DNA from: Propionibacteriaceae bacterium
GTDB taxonomy: Bacteria > Actinomycetota > Actinomycetes > Propionibacteriales > Propionibacteriaceae
Assembly (NCBI GenBank): GCA_031268065.1
Contig: JAIRXX010000183.1
Span: forward strand, 1-26,364
Reading direction: 5' to 3'
DNA: 26,364 bases
How positions within the stretch are numbered: position 1 is the stretch's first letter; every line of letters begins with the position of its first letter. The notes beneath the pieces are model-generated. The model was not told the DNA's origin. It worked only from the letters and a program-made list of their open reading frames with translations, and did not search any database. Positions 15,091 through 23,269 of the stretch are shown in pieces. The position numbers and the translations under genes are program-made.

Positions 15091-17355
15091 TTACCGTGCA
15101 GACCTGGGGCGGGTTTTCAGTGCGACCGGGATAGTCGCAGCCCATTCGCGGCGTAGCGCAGACACGGCGATGGCGAATTGGCCCGTGATGGTCAGCGCTC
15201 CGTCGTCGGTGACCGTTCCGAGCCGGGCATGGGGGAGGTCTCCGCACAATTGGGACAAGGCCGACAATTTGCTTTCTGGAAGAGAGACAAGCACCCGGCC
15301 AGGAGTTTCAGAGAAAAGCGCCACAAACGTGTCTTCGGGCAGCTTCATGCGTGCCCCAAAGCCGCTCAGCATCGCGGATTCCGCCAGTGCCACAGCCAGG
15401 CCGCCGTCGGAGAGGTCGTGCGCGCTAGACAGCAAGCGTTCTTTCGATGCGCGAAGCAGCACCTGCGCCAAGGCTTGTTCAGCTTCCAAACATGGCTTGG
15501 GCGGGTTGCCGCCGATATGGTTGTGGATCACTTCGGCCCAAGCTGAACCGTCGAGATCATTCCGCGTCTCGCCAAGCAGCACTATGGCGTCTCCCTGGTT
15601 CTGGAATCTGGACTTTACCCGGTCCGCCACGTTGTCGATGACACCGAGCATTCCGACCAGCGGCGTTGGCATGATATTTGTTTCGCCAGTGCGATTGTAG
15701 AAGCTGACATTGCCACCGGTGACTGGCGTGCCCAAGATTTTGCAGCCTTCGATCAACCCGTCGATAGCCTGGGAGAACTGCCACATCACTTCGGGATCTT
15801 CAGGAGACCCGAAATTCAGGCAATCAGTGATGGCGACTGGTTCGGCACCGGTAGCAGCCACGTTGCGATATGCCTCGGCTAGCGCGAGTTGGGCGCCCAC
15901 ATAGGGATCTAACAGGGTGAAGCGGGCATTGCAGTCAGTGGCCAAAGCGATGCCTAGTCCAGTCCCCTCGTCAATGCGGAGCATTCCAGAATCCTCGGGC
16001 TGGGAAAGCACCGAATTGCCTCGAACATACCTGTCATACTGGTCGGTGACCCAAGATTTGTCGCATTGGTTGGGAGACACCACCACTCGTCTGAAGTGTT
16101 CCTCCAACTCAGGCCCATTGCCAGGACGGCCCAGGCTTGCGGTGGTGTCGGCGTTCAGCGCGTCAAGCCAGTCTGGCCTAGCCATCGGGCGTTGGTAGAC
16201 CGGGCCTTCATGTGCGACCGTATGCGGATCGACGTCGACAACAGTTTCGCCATGCCAGTCGATGACCAGCCGATCACCTTCGGTGACTTCACCGATGACG
16301 GTGGCCAGAACGTCCCATTTGGCGCAGATCTCGAAGAACCTATCCAGATTCTCCGGCTCAACCACGGCAGCCATCCGCTCTTGGGACTCACTCATCAAGA
16401 TTTCCTCTGGGGTGAGTGTGTTATCCCGCAGCGGCACTAGGTCCAAGTCGATATGCATACCGCCATCACCTGCGGAGGCAAGCTCAGACGTGGCGCAAGA
16501 TATGCCTGCTGCCCCGAGATCCTGGATACCATTGACGACGCCCGCCGCAAATAGCTCCAACGTGCATTCAATCAACAATTTCTCGGTGAACGGATCGCCC
16601 ACTTGCACGCTCGGCCGTTTAGCTGGCCCGTCAGCGTCGAAAGTTTCTGAGGCGAGCACTGAAGCTCCGCCGATCCCATCTCCCCCGGTCGTCGCGCCAT
16701 AGAGGATCACCTTGTTGCCTGCTCCACGGGCAAAGGCCAAGTGCAGATCGCCATGCTTCAAAACACCCACGGAGAGAGCGTTCACCAGCGGGTTCCCATA
16801 GTAGGAGGCATCGAAAACCACTTCACCGCCGATATTGGGCAAACCCAAGCAATTGCCGTAGCCACCTACTCCAGCCACTATCCCAGGCAAGACACGAGCT
16901 GTGTCCGGGGCGTCCAGCCGCCCAAAACGCAACGAATCCATGCTGGCGATCGGGCGGGCGCCCATAGCTAAAATATCGCGCACTATGCCGCCCACTCCGG
17001 TCGCGGCACCTTGATAAGGCTCCACATAGGAGGGGTGGTTGTGTGACTCGACCTTGAAGGTGACAGCCCAGTCGTTACCAATATCAACCACTCCGGCCTG
17101 CTCGCCGATACCCGCCAGCAAAGGGCCGCGGGGAGTCGTCTTTGGAAGTTGGGCGAAGCGGGCGAGATGAACTTTCGATGACTTGTAAGAGCAATGTTCT
17201 GACCACATGACCGAATACATCGCCAGTTCGCAGGAGGTTGGGCGGCGGCGCAGTATCTCGCGGATAGAGCGGTACTCGTCTGCCTTCAGCCCGAGTTCGG
17301 CCCAAGGCTGGGTAACGTCGGGAGTCGCTTTCGCATTCGCTACAGTATCGGTCAT
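15091..17355 (-). CDS. purL: Phosphoribosylformylglycinamidine synthase subunit PurL
   Basis: The large synthetase subunit for step four of purine biosynthesis: with PurQ and PurS it turns FGAR, glutamine and ATP into FGAM. At 754 residues it is the small bacterial PurL type that needs separate PurQ and PurS. Visible features are [19 protein letters not shown] (46-64), the catalytic-region VESHNHPS (102-109), the phosphate-binding [27 protein letters not shown], a second PurM-like half beginning near NPQ-like [13 protein letters not shown], and GGNVSFYN and [17 protein letters not shown] 17355 is preferred since GAGGA lies about 8 nt before it; a GTG at 17358 is also possible. The gene overlaps the purQ stop by one base. 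Confidence 0.97.
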   Translation of the reverse strand: MTDTVANAKATPDVTQPWAELGLKADEYRSIREILRRRPTSCELAMYSVMWSEHCSYKSSKVHLARFAQLPKTTPRGPLLAGIGEQAGVVDIGNDWAVTFKVESHNHPSYVEPYQGAATGVGGIVRDILAMGARPIASMDSLRFGRLDAPDTARVLPGIVAGVGGYGNCLGLPNIGGEVVFDASYYGNPLVNALSVGVLKHGDLHLAFARGAGNKVILYGATTGGDGIGGASVLASETFDADGPAKRPSVQVGDPFTEKLLIECTLELFAAGVVNGIQDLGAAGISCATSELASAGDGGMHIDLDLVPLRDNTLTPEEILMSESQERMAAVVEPENLDRFFEICAKWDVLATVIGEVTEGDRLVIDWHGETVVDVDPHTVAHEGPVYQRPMARPDWLDALNADTTASLGRPGNGPELEEHFRRVVVSPNQCDKSWVTDQYDRYVRGNSVLSQPEDSGMLRIDEGTGLGIALATDCNARFTLLDPYVGAQLALAEAYRNVAATGAEPVAITDCLNFGSPEDPEVMWQFSQAIDGLIEGCKILGTPVTGGNVSFYNRTGETNIMPTPLVGMLGVIDNVADRVKSRFQNQGDAIVLLGETRNDLDGSAWAEVIHNHIGGNPPKPCLEAEQALAQVLLRASKERLLSSAHDLSDGGLAVALAESAMLSGFGARMKLPEDTFVALFSETPGRVLVSLPESKLSALSQLCGDLPHARLGTVTDDGALTITGQFAIAVSALRREWAATIPVALKTRPRSAR

Positions 17356-18038
17356 CACGCTTCCTCAGCCAACGATGTCAGGTAGTTGGTGAGCGAGGCA
17401 AAGAACCGAACGCCGTCCAGGCCGGGACTGACTGCAGGATCCACGTTGTGTTCGGGATGCGGCATCAGCCCCACAACGTTTCCTCGCTCATTGGCAATGC
17501 CGGCTATGTTGTTGACCGATCCGTTTGGGTTCTCTCCCAGATAGCGGAAGACCACTCTCTGGGTTCCCTCCAACATGCGCACAGTTTCGGGATCTGCTTG
17601 GAAATTGCCTTCGCCGTGCTTGATGACGATGCTTATCTCCTGCTCAGTGGCAAATTTGTTCGACCAGGCGGTGCTGGTCGATTCAACTCGGAGAAGTTGG
17701 TCCTTGCAATAGAAAGTGCGTCGATCATTCCTGATCAGCGCACCGGGAAGCAGGTGTGCCTCGCACAGAACCTGGAATCCGTTGCAGATGCCCAACACCG
17801 GCAGGCCTGCTTTTGCCTGCTTGATCACTTCAGCCATGACTGGTGAGAAACGCGCGATAGCTCCACAACGTAAGTAGTCGCCGTAGGAGAATCCTCCGGG
17901 CAGGATGACAGCATCTACTCCTTCCAGAGAGTCAGACGCATGCCATAGCGACACCGGTTCCCCGCCCGTGAGTCTAACGGCCCGGATGGCGTCAATATCG
18001 TCCAGAGAGCCAGGGAAGGTGACTACGCCGACCCTCAC
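17355..18038 (-). CDS. purQ: Phosphoribosylformylglycinamidine synthase, glutaminase subunit PurQ
   Basis: A 227-residue class I glutamine amidotransferase that supplies ammonia to PurL. The nucleophile is Cys85 in LGICNGFQ, and the His/Glu of the triad are His194 and Glu196 in GLMPHPEHN. The N-terminus [13 protein letters not shown] and [16 protein letters not shown] (45-60) are classic PurQ. It starts at GTG 18038, overlapping the purS stop by 4 nt (GTGA), so translation of the three genes is coupled. Confidence 0.97.
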   Translation of the reverse strand: MRVGVVTFPGSLDDIDAIRAVRLTGGEPVSLWHASDSLEGVDAVILPGGFSYGDYLRCGAIARFSPVMAEVIKQAKAGLPVLGICNGFQVLCEAHLLPGALIRNDRRTFYCKDQLLRVESTSTAWSNKFATEQEISIVIKHGEGNFQADPETVRMLEGTQRVVFRYLGENPNGSVNNIAGIANERGNVVGLMPHPEHNVDPAVSPGLDGVRFFASLTNYLTSLAEEA

Positions 18039-18277
18039 CCGTCAACCCTCACCACGTAGTTCTCAATGGTGGTGTTGGCTAGCAGCGAGTCGGCTGCCTT
18101 TGTCGCCTGCTCTATCCGCTCCGGGGTGATCTCACCCTCGATTTCAATTTCGAAGCGCTTGCCTTGTCTCACGCTCAGACCGCTGAAACCGAGTCGTTTT
18201 AACGCTCCGGTCACAGCTTTGCCTTGCGGGTCTAGGATTTCGGGTTTGGGCATTACCTCAACGACTACACGGGCCAT
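18035..18277 (-). CDS. purS: Phosphoribosylformylglycinamidine synthase subunit PurS
   Basis: An 80-residue PurS, the small protein that bridges PurL and PurQ and channels ammonia. Features are [19 protein letters not shown] (4-22), [20 protein letters not shown] (36-48) and the C-terminal helix ending [13 protein letters not shown]. It is the first gene of purSQL. No Shine-Dalgarno is seen before the ATG, but a -10 box lies 7 nt upstream. Confidence 0.95.
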   Translation of the reverse strand: MARVVVEVMPKPEILDPQGKAVTGALKRLGFSGLSVRQGKRFEIEIEGEITPERIEQATKAADSLLANTTIENYVVRVDG

Positions 18278-18284
18278 GCAGGAG

Positions 18285-18290
18285 ATTCTA
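18285..18290 (-). promoter_or_regulatory. Likely -10 box for leaderless purSQL transcription
   Basis: On the minus strand TAGAAT is followed by seven bases (CTCCTGC) and the purS ATG. That spacing would place the transcript start on the start codon. I see no good -35 hexamer at 16-18 bp. Confidence 0.5.
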
Positions 18291-18940
18291 CAGGTACTGA
18301 GGTTGCGGCTCGGTTAAAGGTCAATCACATGAAATGTCTGCTGTCTGTGCGGAAGTGTGCCGCACCACACACCGCCTTTGGCTGTCGAACTGGCTTGGCC
18401 GTTGAACGGTGGCATTTCGCCAAACGCTGCAAGCTGGTTGGGCCGCTGCCGAACCAGTCAGTTCGGAGCAATCATGCGTTGCCAGTTTCTCGGGAAGCGA
18501 CACTATGGCGCGGCGGGGAATTTTTGTAGCGGGCAGACCGCCAATCGGCGGAGAAACGACTTGCAGCCGCAGCAGGCCAGGTGATGCGTGTGGCCAAGGG
18601 CTGTGGCTAAGTCCTTCCAACGGCAGATACGCATCCAAGGCGAACTATCGCTACCCCTTTCACACTAGACGCGGCAAAGCCGTGCTAACGGGCTAACGGA
18701 TTCGGCACTCGGTCGCGGCAAAGGAGCAAGGGAAAGCCTCGTGCAGCCAAGTACTTTCCCGCTGGTTCGCCTGAGCTGACGCATGATCGGGGAACGCCCA
18801 TGTGCTGAATCGCACCCGGCGTTGTTATCCCCTGGCTGGGTGGGGGCTGGGTCGTGCCTGTTTCCCTAGCTGTAGTTGCTTGCGACGCCACTCTCCCCGC
18901 CTAGGTATTGGTCAAGCTTCTGGCCTTGGTTTCGTGAGTT
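18291..18940. other. Gene-free interval upstream of purS
   Basis: About 650 bp without a credible gene. Short frames exist on both strands but show no family motif, start signal or steady codon bias. The purSQL promoter should lie at its left edge. Confidence 0.5.
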
Positions 18941-19091
18941 CAACTTCGTGATCTCATCTTCCCAGTCTCAACTTCGTAGTCTCTGCCGTCTCATCTTCGC
19001 GGTCTCAACTTCGCAGTCTCTGCCATCTCAACTCCGCAGTCTCAACTCCGCAGTCTCAACTCCGCGATCTCAACTCCACAGTCTCTGCCGT
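18941..19091. repeat. Minisatellite of 14-bp units with 9-bp inserts
   Basis: About nine 14-bp units related to CAACTCCGCAGTCT (variants CAACTTCGTAGTCT, CATCTTCGCGGTCT and others) are arranged head to tail and interrupted at two points by a 9-bp CTGCCRTCT unit, with a partial one at the end. The right units are the most alike. No gene covers it; it ends 37 bp before a hairpin element. Confidence 0.8.
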
Positions 19092-19127
19092 GCCCCTTCT
19101 TTGTCGTTCCCCTTCCCGCCGAATTCT

Positions 19128-19202
19128 GGGACAAACTCGCTGCTAGGCTCGCTCAAGGCGCTTGCGGATGGTGTTTCACGCAGATGCCTTCGGGTTCGTC
19201 CC
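19128..19202 (+). repeat. 75-bp hairpin element before the AbiEi/DUF559 gene
   Basis: It begins GGGACAAACTCG and ends GTTCGTCCC, so the 9-bp outer stem has one mismatch (A6 with C70). CTGCTAGGCT inside recalls the CTAG-type copies, but the second stem is not preserved. It is the most worn copy in the window and ends only 2 bp before the DnaA-box palindrome. Confidence 0.7.
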
Positions 19203-19204
19203 AT

Positions 19205-19244
19205 CTGTGGATAACTATCCAGACTGGCGAAGAGTTATCCACAG
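19205..19244. promoter_or_regulatory. Perfect 12-bp inverted repeat with two DnaA-box sequences
   Basis: CTGTGGATAACT (19205-19216) and AGTTATCCACAG (19233-19244) are exact reverse complements, 16 bp apart. Each contains the DnaA-box consensus TTATCCACA (minus 19206-19214, plus 19235-19243). It lies 51-90 bp before the start codon of the AbiEi/DUF559 gene and could be a DnaA-binding site or that gene's operator. Confidence 0.65.
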
Positions 19245-19280
19245 CAAGAAGATTCGAGTGCAAATTTGGGCGCTTGCTCT

Positions 19281-19287
19281 TAATAAT
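19281..19287 (+). promoter_or_regulatory. -10 box of the AbiEi/DUF559 gene
   Basis: TAATAAT is followed by seven bases and ATG 19295, again the leaderless spacing. No clear -35 box. The DnaA-box inverted repeat ends 36 bp upstream, where an activator or repressor could act. Confidence 0.5.
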
Positions 19288-19294
19288 GCTGGAC

Positions 19295-20203
19295 ATGATT
19301 GACGTTTCCGCGTTGCTTGAGCGAGAGGGCGGCTTATTGCTTGCCCGCAACCATCGCCCGTTGAAGTCAAGTCTGAGCAGGTGGGTGCAAAAAGGCGTCC
19401 TGGCTCGTCCGATGCGTGGTGTTTACGCGCATCCCACTCTCCGATTCGAGGACCGGGTAGCCGCTGTGGATGCTCGCATCCCAGGCGGAGTCGTCAGCGG
19501 GGAAGCTGCGATCGCGCTCACACTGCATCCGGAAAAGCGGCCTGAAGTCATTGAGGTCTGCACACCGACACATCGTATGCCTCAGCGCGGTTACCGCTTC
19601 ATAGAGCGGAAAGTTCCTGCCGAGTATGTGTCGAACGGGGTTATGCATCCTGTCATGTGTGCTGTGGACAAAGCCAAAGATGACGCGGGCTGGATCGACG
19701 AATTGGTGCGGGACTACCGAGTGGGTCCACAACGATTTGCTGAAGCGCTGCTCGCCACGCCCTGCCGAGCAGGCAATGTCGCAAGGAAGAAACGAGTTCG
19801 AAGGACTCGGACCAGGCCTTACTCGGAGCTTGAAAGGCTTTGCCATGATGAGTTCGACAGGCATCGCATCAGGGGGTGGGTGGCAAATAAGACGGTGTAC
19901 TGCAACGGCCGCAGGTATGAACTCGACATCGCCTTCGAGAAAGAGCGGCTTGCGATAGAGCTGGACGGCTATAAGTACCATTCCGATCCAGGCGCATTTG
20001 AAGCTGACCGAATCCGGCAAAATGATCTCGTGTCGGCAGGGTGGACGGTGATTCGGCTCACTTGGAGCATGATGTGCGACACCGAGTACGCGATCAACAC
20101 AGTAAAGTCCGAACTCCAGCGTCTACGGCGAGGCCAGCCGAAGGCGGCCAAGCTGGAGAGCGCCTCGCTTCGCCAACTACTGCGTCGTTTGCGATTTAGC
20201 TGA
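19295..20203 (+). CDS. AbiEi-like winged helix fused to DUF559 (Vsr-like) nuclease domain
   Basis: A 302-residue protein. The N-terminus (1-100) resembles the AbiEi-type antitoxin/winged-helix region: SSLSRWVQKGVLARPMRGVYAHP (25-47) and GVVSGEAAIAL (65-75). The C-terminus is a DUF559/Vsr-like PD-(D/E)XK domain: Glu178/Glu180 in SELERLCHDEF, Asp211 in ELDIAFEKERLAIELDG, Glu222, then RIRQNDLVSAGWTVIRLTW (229-247 region). Such proteins are very common in actinobacterial genomes, usually alone; their role is not settled, and nucleic-acid cleavage or binding is the usual guess. No AbiEii toxin gene is adjacent. ATG 19295 is chosen because a -10 box precedes it by 7 nt; an ATG at 19286 is also in frame. 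The gene is flanked by hairpin elements on both sides. Confidence 0.8.
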   Translation: MIDVSALLEREGGLLLARNHRPLKSSLSRWVQKGVLARPMRGVYAHPTLRFEDRVAAVDARIPGGVVSGEAAIALTLHPEKRPEVIEVCTPTHRMPQRGYRFIERKVPAEYVSNGVMHPVMCAVDKAKDDAGWIDELVRDYRVGPQRFAEALLATPCRAGNVARKKRVRRTRTRPYSELERLCHDEFDRHRIRGWVANKTVYCNGRRYELDIAFEKERLAIELDGYKYHSDPGAFEADRIRQNDLVSAGWTVIRLTWSMMCDTEYAINTVKSELQRLRRGQPKAAKLESASLRQLLRRLRFS

Positions 20204-20345
20204 GTTCAGCCGTAGTTGTTGTTTGGAAGTTGCTGCAGCGGTCTGCTGACCCTCTGACACCCGTTCTTTGCGTGTACAAGCAGTGACAGTTGCCGTTGGC
20301 AAGTGGATCACTCACACCTTGTCGCTATATCAGCCGCGTCATCTC

Positions 20346-20420
20346 GGGACAAACTCGAAGCCAGTGTGAAGTAGAGGCTTCAAACGGCAGCTGCAGCGCC
20401 GCTAGAAGCGAGTTTGTCCC
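20346..20420 (+). repeat. 75-bp hairpin element before the lipoprotein gene
   Basis: The best-kept ends in the window: GGGACAAACTCG and CGAGTTTGTCCC pair over 12 bp without mismatch. The interior begins AAGCCA like the tandem array at 5276 but then differs, with its own small hairpin GAAGCC/GGCTTC. The right flank is ATTCG. It lies 75 bp before the lipoprotein start and 142 bp past the AbiEi/DUF559 stop. Confidence 0.85.
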
Positions 20421-20481
20421 ATTCGCGGCGGCGGCAGACGGCGATGTCGCCAAATTCCGGTGAAGCATTGGGGGTCTGGCA

Positions 20482-20487
20482 TAGACT
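20482..20487 (+). promoter_or_regulatory. Possible -10 box of the beta-propeller lipoprotein gene
   Basis: TAGACT is followed by seven bases and ATG 20495, the same leaderless arrangement as purS and the DUF559 gene. Confidence 0.45.
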
Positions 20488-20494
20488 CGGCTGT

Positions 20495-22240
20495 ATGTCG
20501 TTTCGCCATTCGCCGCTGCCCAAGCTGGTCGTCGTTTTCAGTCTTCTGCTGGGGCTTTCAGTCAGTCTGAGTGCGTGTACCGCGCCGGATACGGTGATTT
20601 CCGGAGATCGGCCGAACAAGCCGACAGAGATACCCACGGTTAGCGTCAATCCCGAGACGGACCCTGCGCGTCTGACCATCCCATTGACTGATGTCCCAAG
20701 CTATCTGGGAACCGGGCCAGGGGCCGATGGCAAGACGACGAACCCAATGACAGGAACGGATGGGACGTTCACTTGGTGGACGGCGGATGCCGCTGGTCTG
20801 CCCACGACTTACCAGCCAGATGACATCGTCGCTTTCGGCGATCCGCAGACGTACACCAAAGTCCCAGGCGTGTTGACCTTCCGAGGCAACAACTATCGCA
20901 ATGCGCCTGCATACGGGACTGCGGCGGTCACTCAGAAGAAGCTGAATGTGACTTGGACTCAGGATATCGGGGAGATTCGTGGCGAAGGCTCTTACTGGCC
21001 AGGGGCGGGATGGACCGGTCAGCCGTTACTCGTGAACTGGCCGAAAGAGACCCGCGATGCGATGGGTTTCGACAGCGAATTCGCTGACAAGGACCTGGTG
21101 GAGGTCATTTATCCGGTGTTCGAAGGCAAAATCTACCGCCTAGATCTTGAGACCGGGAAGCCCACAAAGCCTGCGATCGATACTCCTGCCTGCGGGTACA
21201 AGGGCACAGGTTCGATCGATCCGCGTGGATACCCGCTGCTCTATACCGGACAAGGCCTTCACGAAGCAGATGGGATTGGGACGTGTCCGTGGGAATACCG
21301 AATATTCGATCTGATCCAGAACAAGCAAATTTCAGGCTGGAGTGGCGATGACCCCGCCCGCCCGCGTGCCGACTGGGGCGCTTTTGACTCATCTGCGCTT
21401 GTCAACGCCGCCTCAGACACCTTGATCGAACCAAGCGAGAACGGTCTCGTCTACAAGGCTAAGTTGAATGCGAAGTTCGATCCAGTGGCCAAGACAGTCA
21501 GCGTGAATCCGGAATTGGCTCGCTTGCGATACGACACATCCATTGATCCTGAAGCCAGGCATGGCATTGAATCGTCAGCAGTGGCGTATCGCAACTTGAT
21601 GTTCGCTTCAGACAATGACGGAAACCTAATCTGCTGGGACGCCAACACGCTAGCGATTATTTGGGTGCGAGACGTTGGCGATGACTCCGATGCGACGATG
21701 GTGCTCGAAGAAACCCCTGATGGAGTGTTCCTGTACCACGGCAACACTGTCGACAAGCGGGGACAGCTTGGAGACAAGACTACGAATTTGCGCAAGATCA
21801 ACGCTCTGACTGGAGAGTTGATTTGGCAATATGACGTTCTCACACAGGCTGAATATCCCAACAATGGCGGACTCCTCGCCACGCCTGCTTTGGGACAGGG
21901 CGAGGTCGCTGACCTGGTGTTCTTCAACGTGGCTAAAACACGTTCAGCGCGAGAGGGCGATCTTTATGCGCTCGACAAGATCACGGGAAAGGTTGTTTGG
22001 CAACGTACTTTGGGGCGTTACTCGTGGAGTTCGCCAGTGTTGATCACCAGCGATGACGGCCACCAGTACGGAATCCTGTGCGATTCCGGGGGCACCATGC
22101 ACCTGTTCGACCCCAACACTGGTTACGACCTTGACACTGTGAGCTTGGGCAAGAATGTTGAGTCCAGCCCAGCGGTGTTCGGAAACATGATCGTCGTTGC
22201 CTCATACGCCAAGAAGATTTGGGCAGTCACCATCAGCTAA
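20495..22240 (+). CDS. PQQ-like beta-propeller lipoprotein
   Basis: A 581-residue exported protein. The signal peptide has a basic start, a hydrophobic core (VVVFSLLLGLSVSLSA) and Cys28 as likely lipid-attachment site. The mature part has repeated blades of a PQQ-like/BamB-type propeller, each with a Trp near a strand end: VTWTQDIGEIRGEG, YPVFEGKIYRLDLETGKPT, RNLMFASDNDGNLICWDANTLAIIWVRDVG, RKINALTGELIWQYDV, GDLYALDKITGKVVWQRTLG, and GGTMHLFDPNTGYDL. Many PQQ-like proteins do not bind PQQ; no dehydrogenase cofactor residues can be claimed. It probably acts as a surface-attached scaffold or binding protein. No operon partner is seen. The next gene is over 1.1 kb away. Confidence 0.85.
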   Translation: MSFRHSPLPKLVVVFSLLLGLSVSLSACTAPDTVISGDRPNKPTEIPTVSVNPETDPARLTIPLTDVPSYLGTGPGADGKTTNPMTGTDGTFTWWTADAAGLPTTYQPDDIVAFGDPQTYTKVPGVLTFRGNNYRNAPAYGTAAVTQKKLNVTWTQDIGEIRGEGSYWPGAGWTGQPLLVNWPKETRDAMGFDSEFADKDLVEVIYPVFEGKIYRLDLETGKPTKPAIDTPACGYKGTGSIDPRGYPLLYTGQGLHEADGIGTCPWEYRIFDLIQNKQISGWSGDDPARPRADWGAFDSSALVNAASDTLIEPSENGLVYKAKLNAKFDPVAKTVSVNPELARLRYDTSIDPEARHGIESSAVAYRNLMFASDNDGNLICWDANTLAIIWVRDVGDDSDATMVLEETPDGVFLYHGNTVDKRGQLGDKTTNLRKINALTGELIWQYDVLTQAEYPNNGGLLATPALGQGEVADLVFFNVAKTRSAREGDLYALDKITGKVVWQRTLGRYSWSSPVLITSDDGHQYGILCDSGGTMHLFDPNTGYDLDTVSLGKNVESSPAVFGNMIVVASYAKKIWAVTIS

Positions 22241-22471
22241 TTGGGGCAAACTCACGTCCAGCTCTCTCATAGAGATATGTGGGTTGCCGACAAGCAGTCT
22301 GACATTGAGTTGTCTTGTTTCCTGGTGATTGACGGGATGGAAGGGTGTAGCTGATGGAGTCAAAGAAGCGCGGGACATGCGCCGAGTAGAGGCGGCCTTG
22401 TTTGGTGATTGGCACCCTAGGCCCGATCTGCCACGTCACAAAGGCGATGCGCCCCGTCGGCATAGAAGGTC

Positions 22472-22498
22472 CGCCTGAGGGCCTTCCGCCCTCAGGCG
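22472..22498. terminator. Strong GC-rich hairpin
   Basis: CGCCTGAGGGC and GCCCTCAGGCG are perfect 11-bp arms with a 5-nt loop. It lies 230 bp after the lipoprotein stop. There is no T-run, so it could act as a transcript end, a processing site or an element end. Confidence 0.4.
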
Positions 22499-22686
22499 AC
22501 TGTGGCCGGGAGACGACCCGTCCCTGGTGGACGACCTGGTGGCGAGGTGTTTTGACCTAGGTGCCAAGAAGAACACCGTCTGGTTCTAGGACATCACACT
22601 TGCCTGTCGAGAAGAGTTGGCCGAAATGAACGCAACTAGATACTGAGGTTTGCATCCGACCCTGATAAGAGAACTGCGACCTGAAT

Positions 22687-22762
22687 GGGACAAACACCAA
22701 GCCAACTGCACCCAAGGCCAATCCTGAACCCAAACAGACACAACTAGATACGAGTTTGTCCC
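22687..22762 (-). repeat. 76-bp hairpin element, minus orientation
   Basis: Read on the minus strand it begins TTTT-GGGACAAACTCG and ends GTTTGTCCC-ATTC. The 9-bp outer stem is perfect. The inner stem (16-26 with 51-61) pairs over 11 bp with six G-U pairs on the minus strand only; on the plus strand those positions would be A-C mismatches. A further ~60 bp on its ATTC side match the copy at 23106. Confidence 0.88.
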
Positions 22763-22869
22763 AAAAGGGTGTGGAGCAGTGCGTACGGAAGGGCGAAGCG
22801 ACACGGAGCGGGATAGTGCGGCTCAGTGCGGTGTGGGGGCGGCGCGGCGCAATGTGGTGCGGAGGTGCG

Positions 22870-22924
22870 CGGAGTTGCACAGTGCGAGTGCGGGATGGGG
22901 CGGAGTTGCGCAGTGCGAGTGCGG
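22870..22924. repeat. 24-bp direct repeat, two units
   Basis: CGGAGTTGCACAGTGCGAGTG... (22870-22893) recurs at 22901-22924 with one difference, seven bases apart. It lies between two hairpin-element copies. Confidence 0.6.
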
Positions 22925-23105
22925 CAAGAGAAAGACACACAGCAGCTGACCCTGCCGGTCTGAAACAACAGGCTGAAACGAACACAACAAGATGATGCTG
23001 AGATTTTTCCCCCCCCCAACTCTCATGCAGCTGCCCCTTCCGCGCCAGACACCGCCATAATGCTGAGGTTCGCCCCGGCTCTCAAGGGGAAGCCGCGACG
23101 CCAAT

Positions 23106-23181
23106 GGGACAAACACCAAGCCAACCACATCCCCGACCAGCCCTGAACCTAAGCAGACACAACTAGGCACGAGTTTGTCCC
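23106..23181 (-). repeat. 76-bp hairpin element, minus orientation, second of pair
   Basis: A sister of the copy at 22687, 419 bp apart. Relative to it, three substitutions in the 3' arm of the inner stem (element positions 52, 55, 56) all change a Watson-Crick pair to G-U or back, so the stem stays intact on the minus strand. Outer stem perfect; flank TTTTTTT before GGGACAAACTCG. Confidence 0.88.
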
Positions 23182-23269
23182 AAAAAAATGTGGAATGGGG
23201 AGTGGGGAGTGGAGAGTGGCATGTGCGGAGTGGAGCGGGCGGACCGACACACTGTGACGCGGTGCGAAA

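Noticed and set aside
18941..19091. Minisatellite as CRISPR
   Set aside because: The units adjoin directly with no unique spacers.
22243..22290. Possible tenth hairpin element starting GGGGCAAACTCACGTCCAGC
   Set aside because: Only the left end is similar (two changes); no matching right end at 75-76 bp, so at most a truncated copy.
22557..23170. Minus-strand open frames in the gene desert
   Set aside because: They consist of repeat sequence and low-complexity His/Pro/Thr runs, with no motif or start signal.
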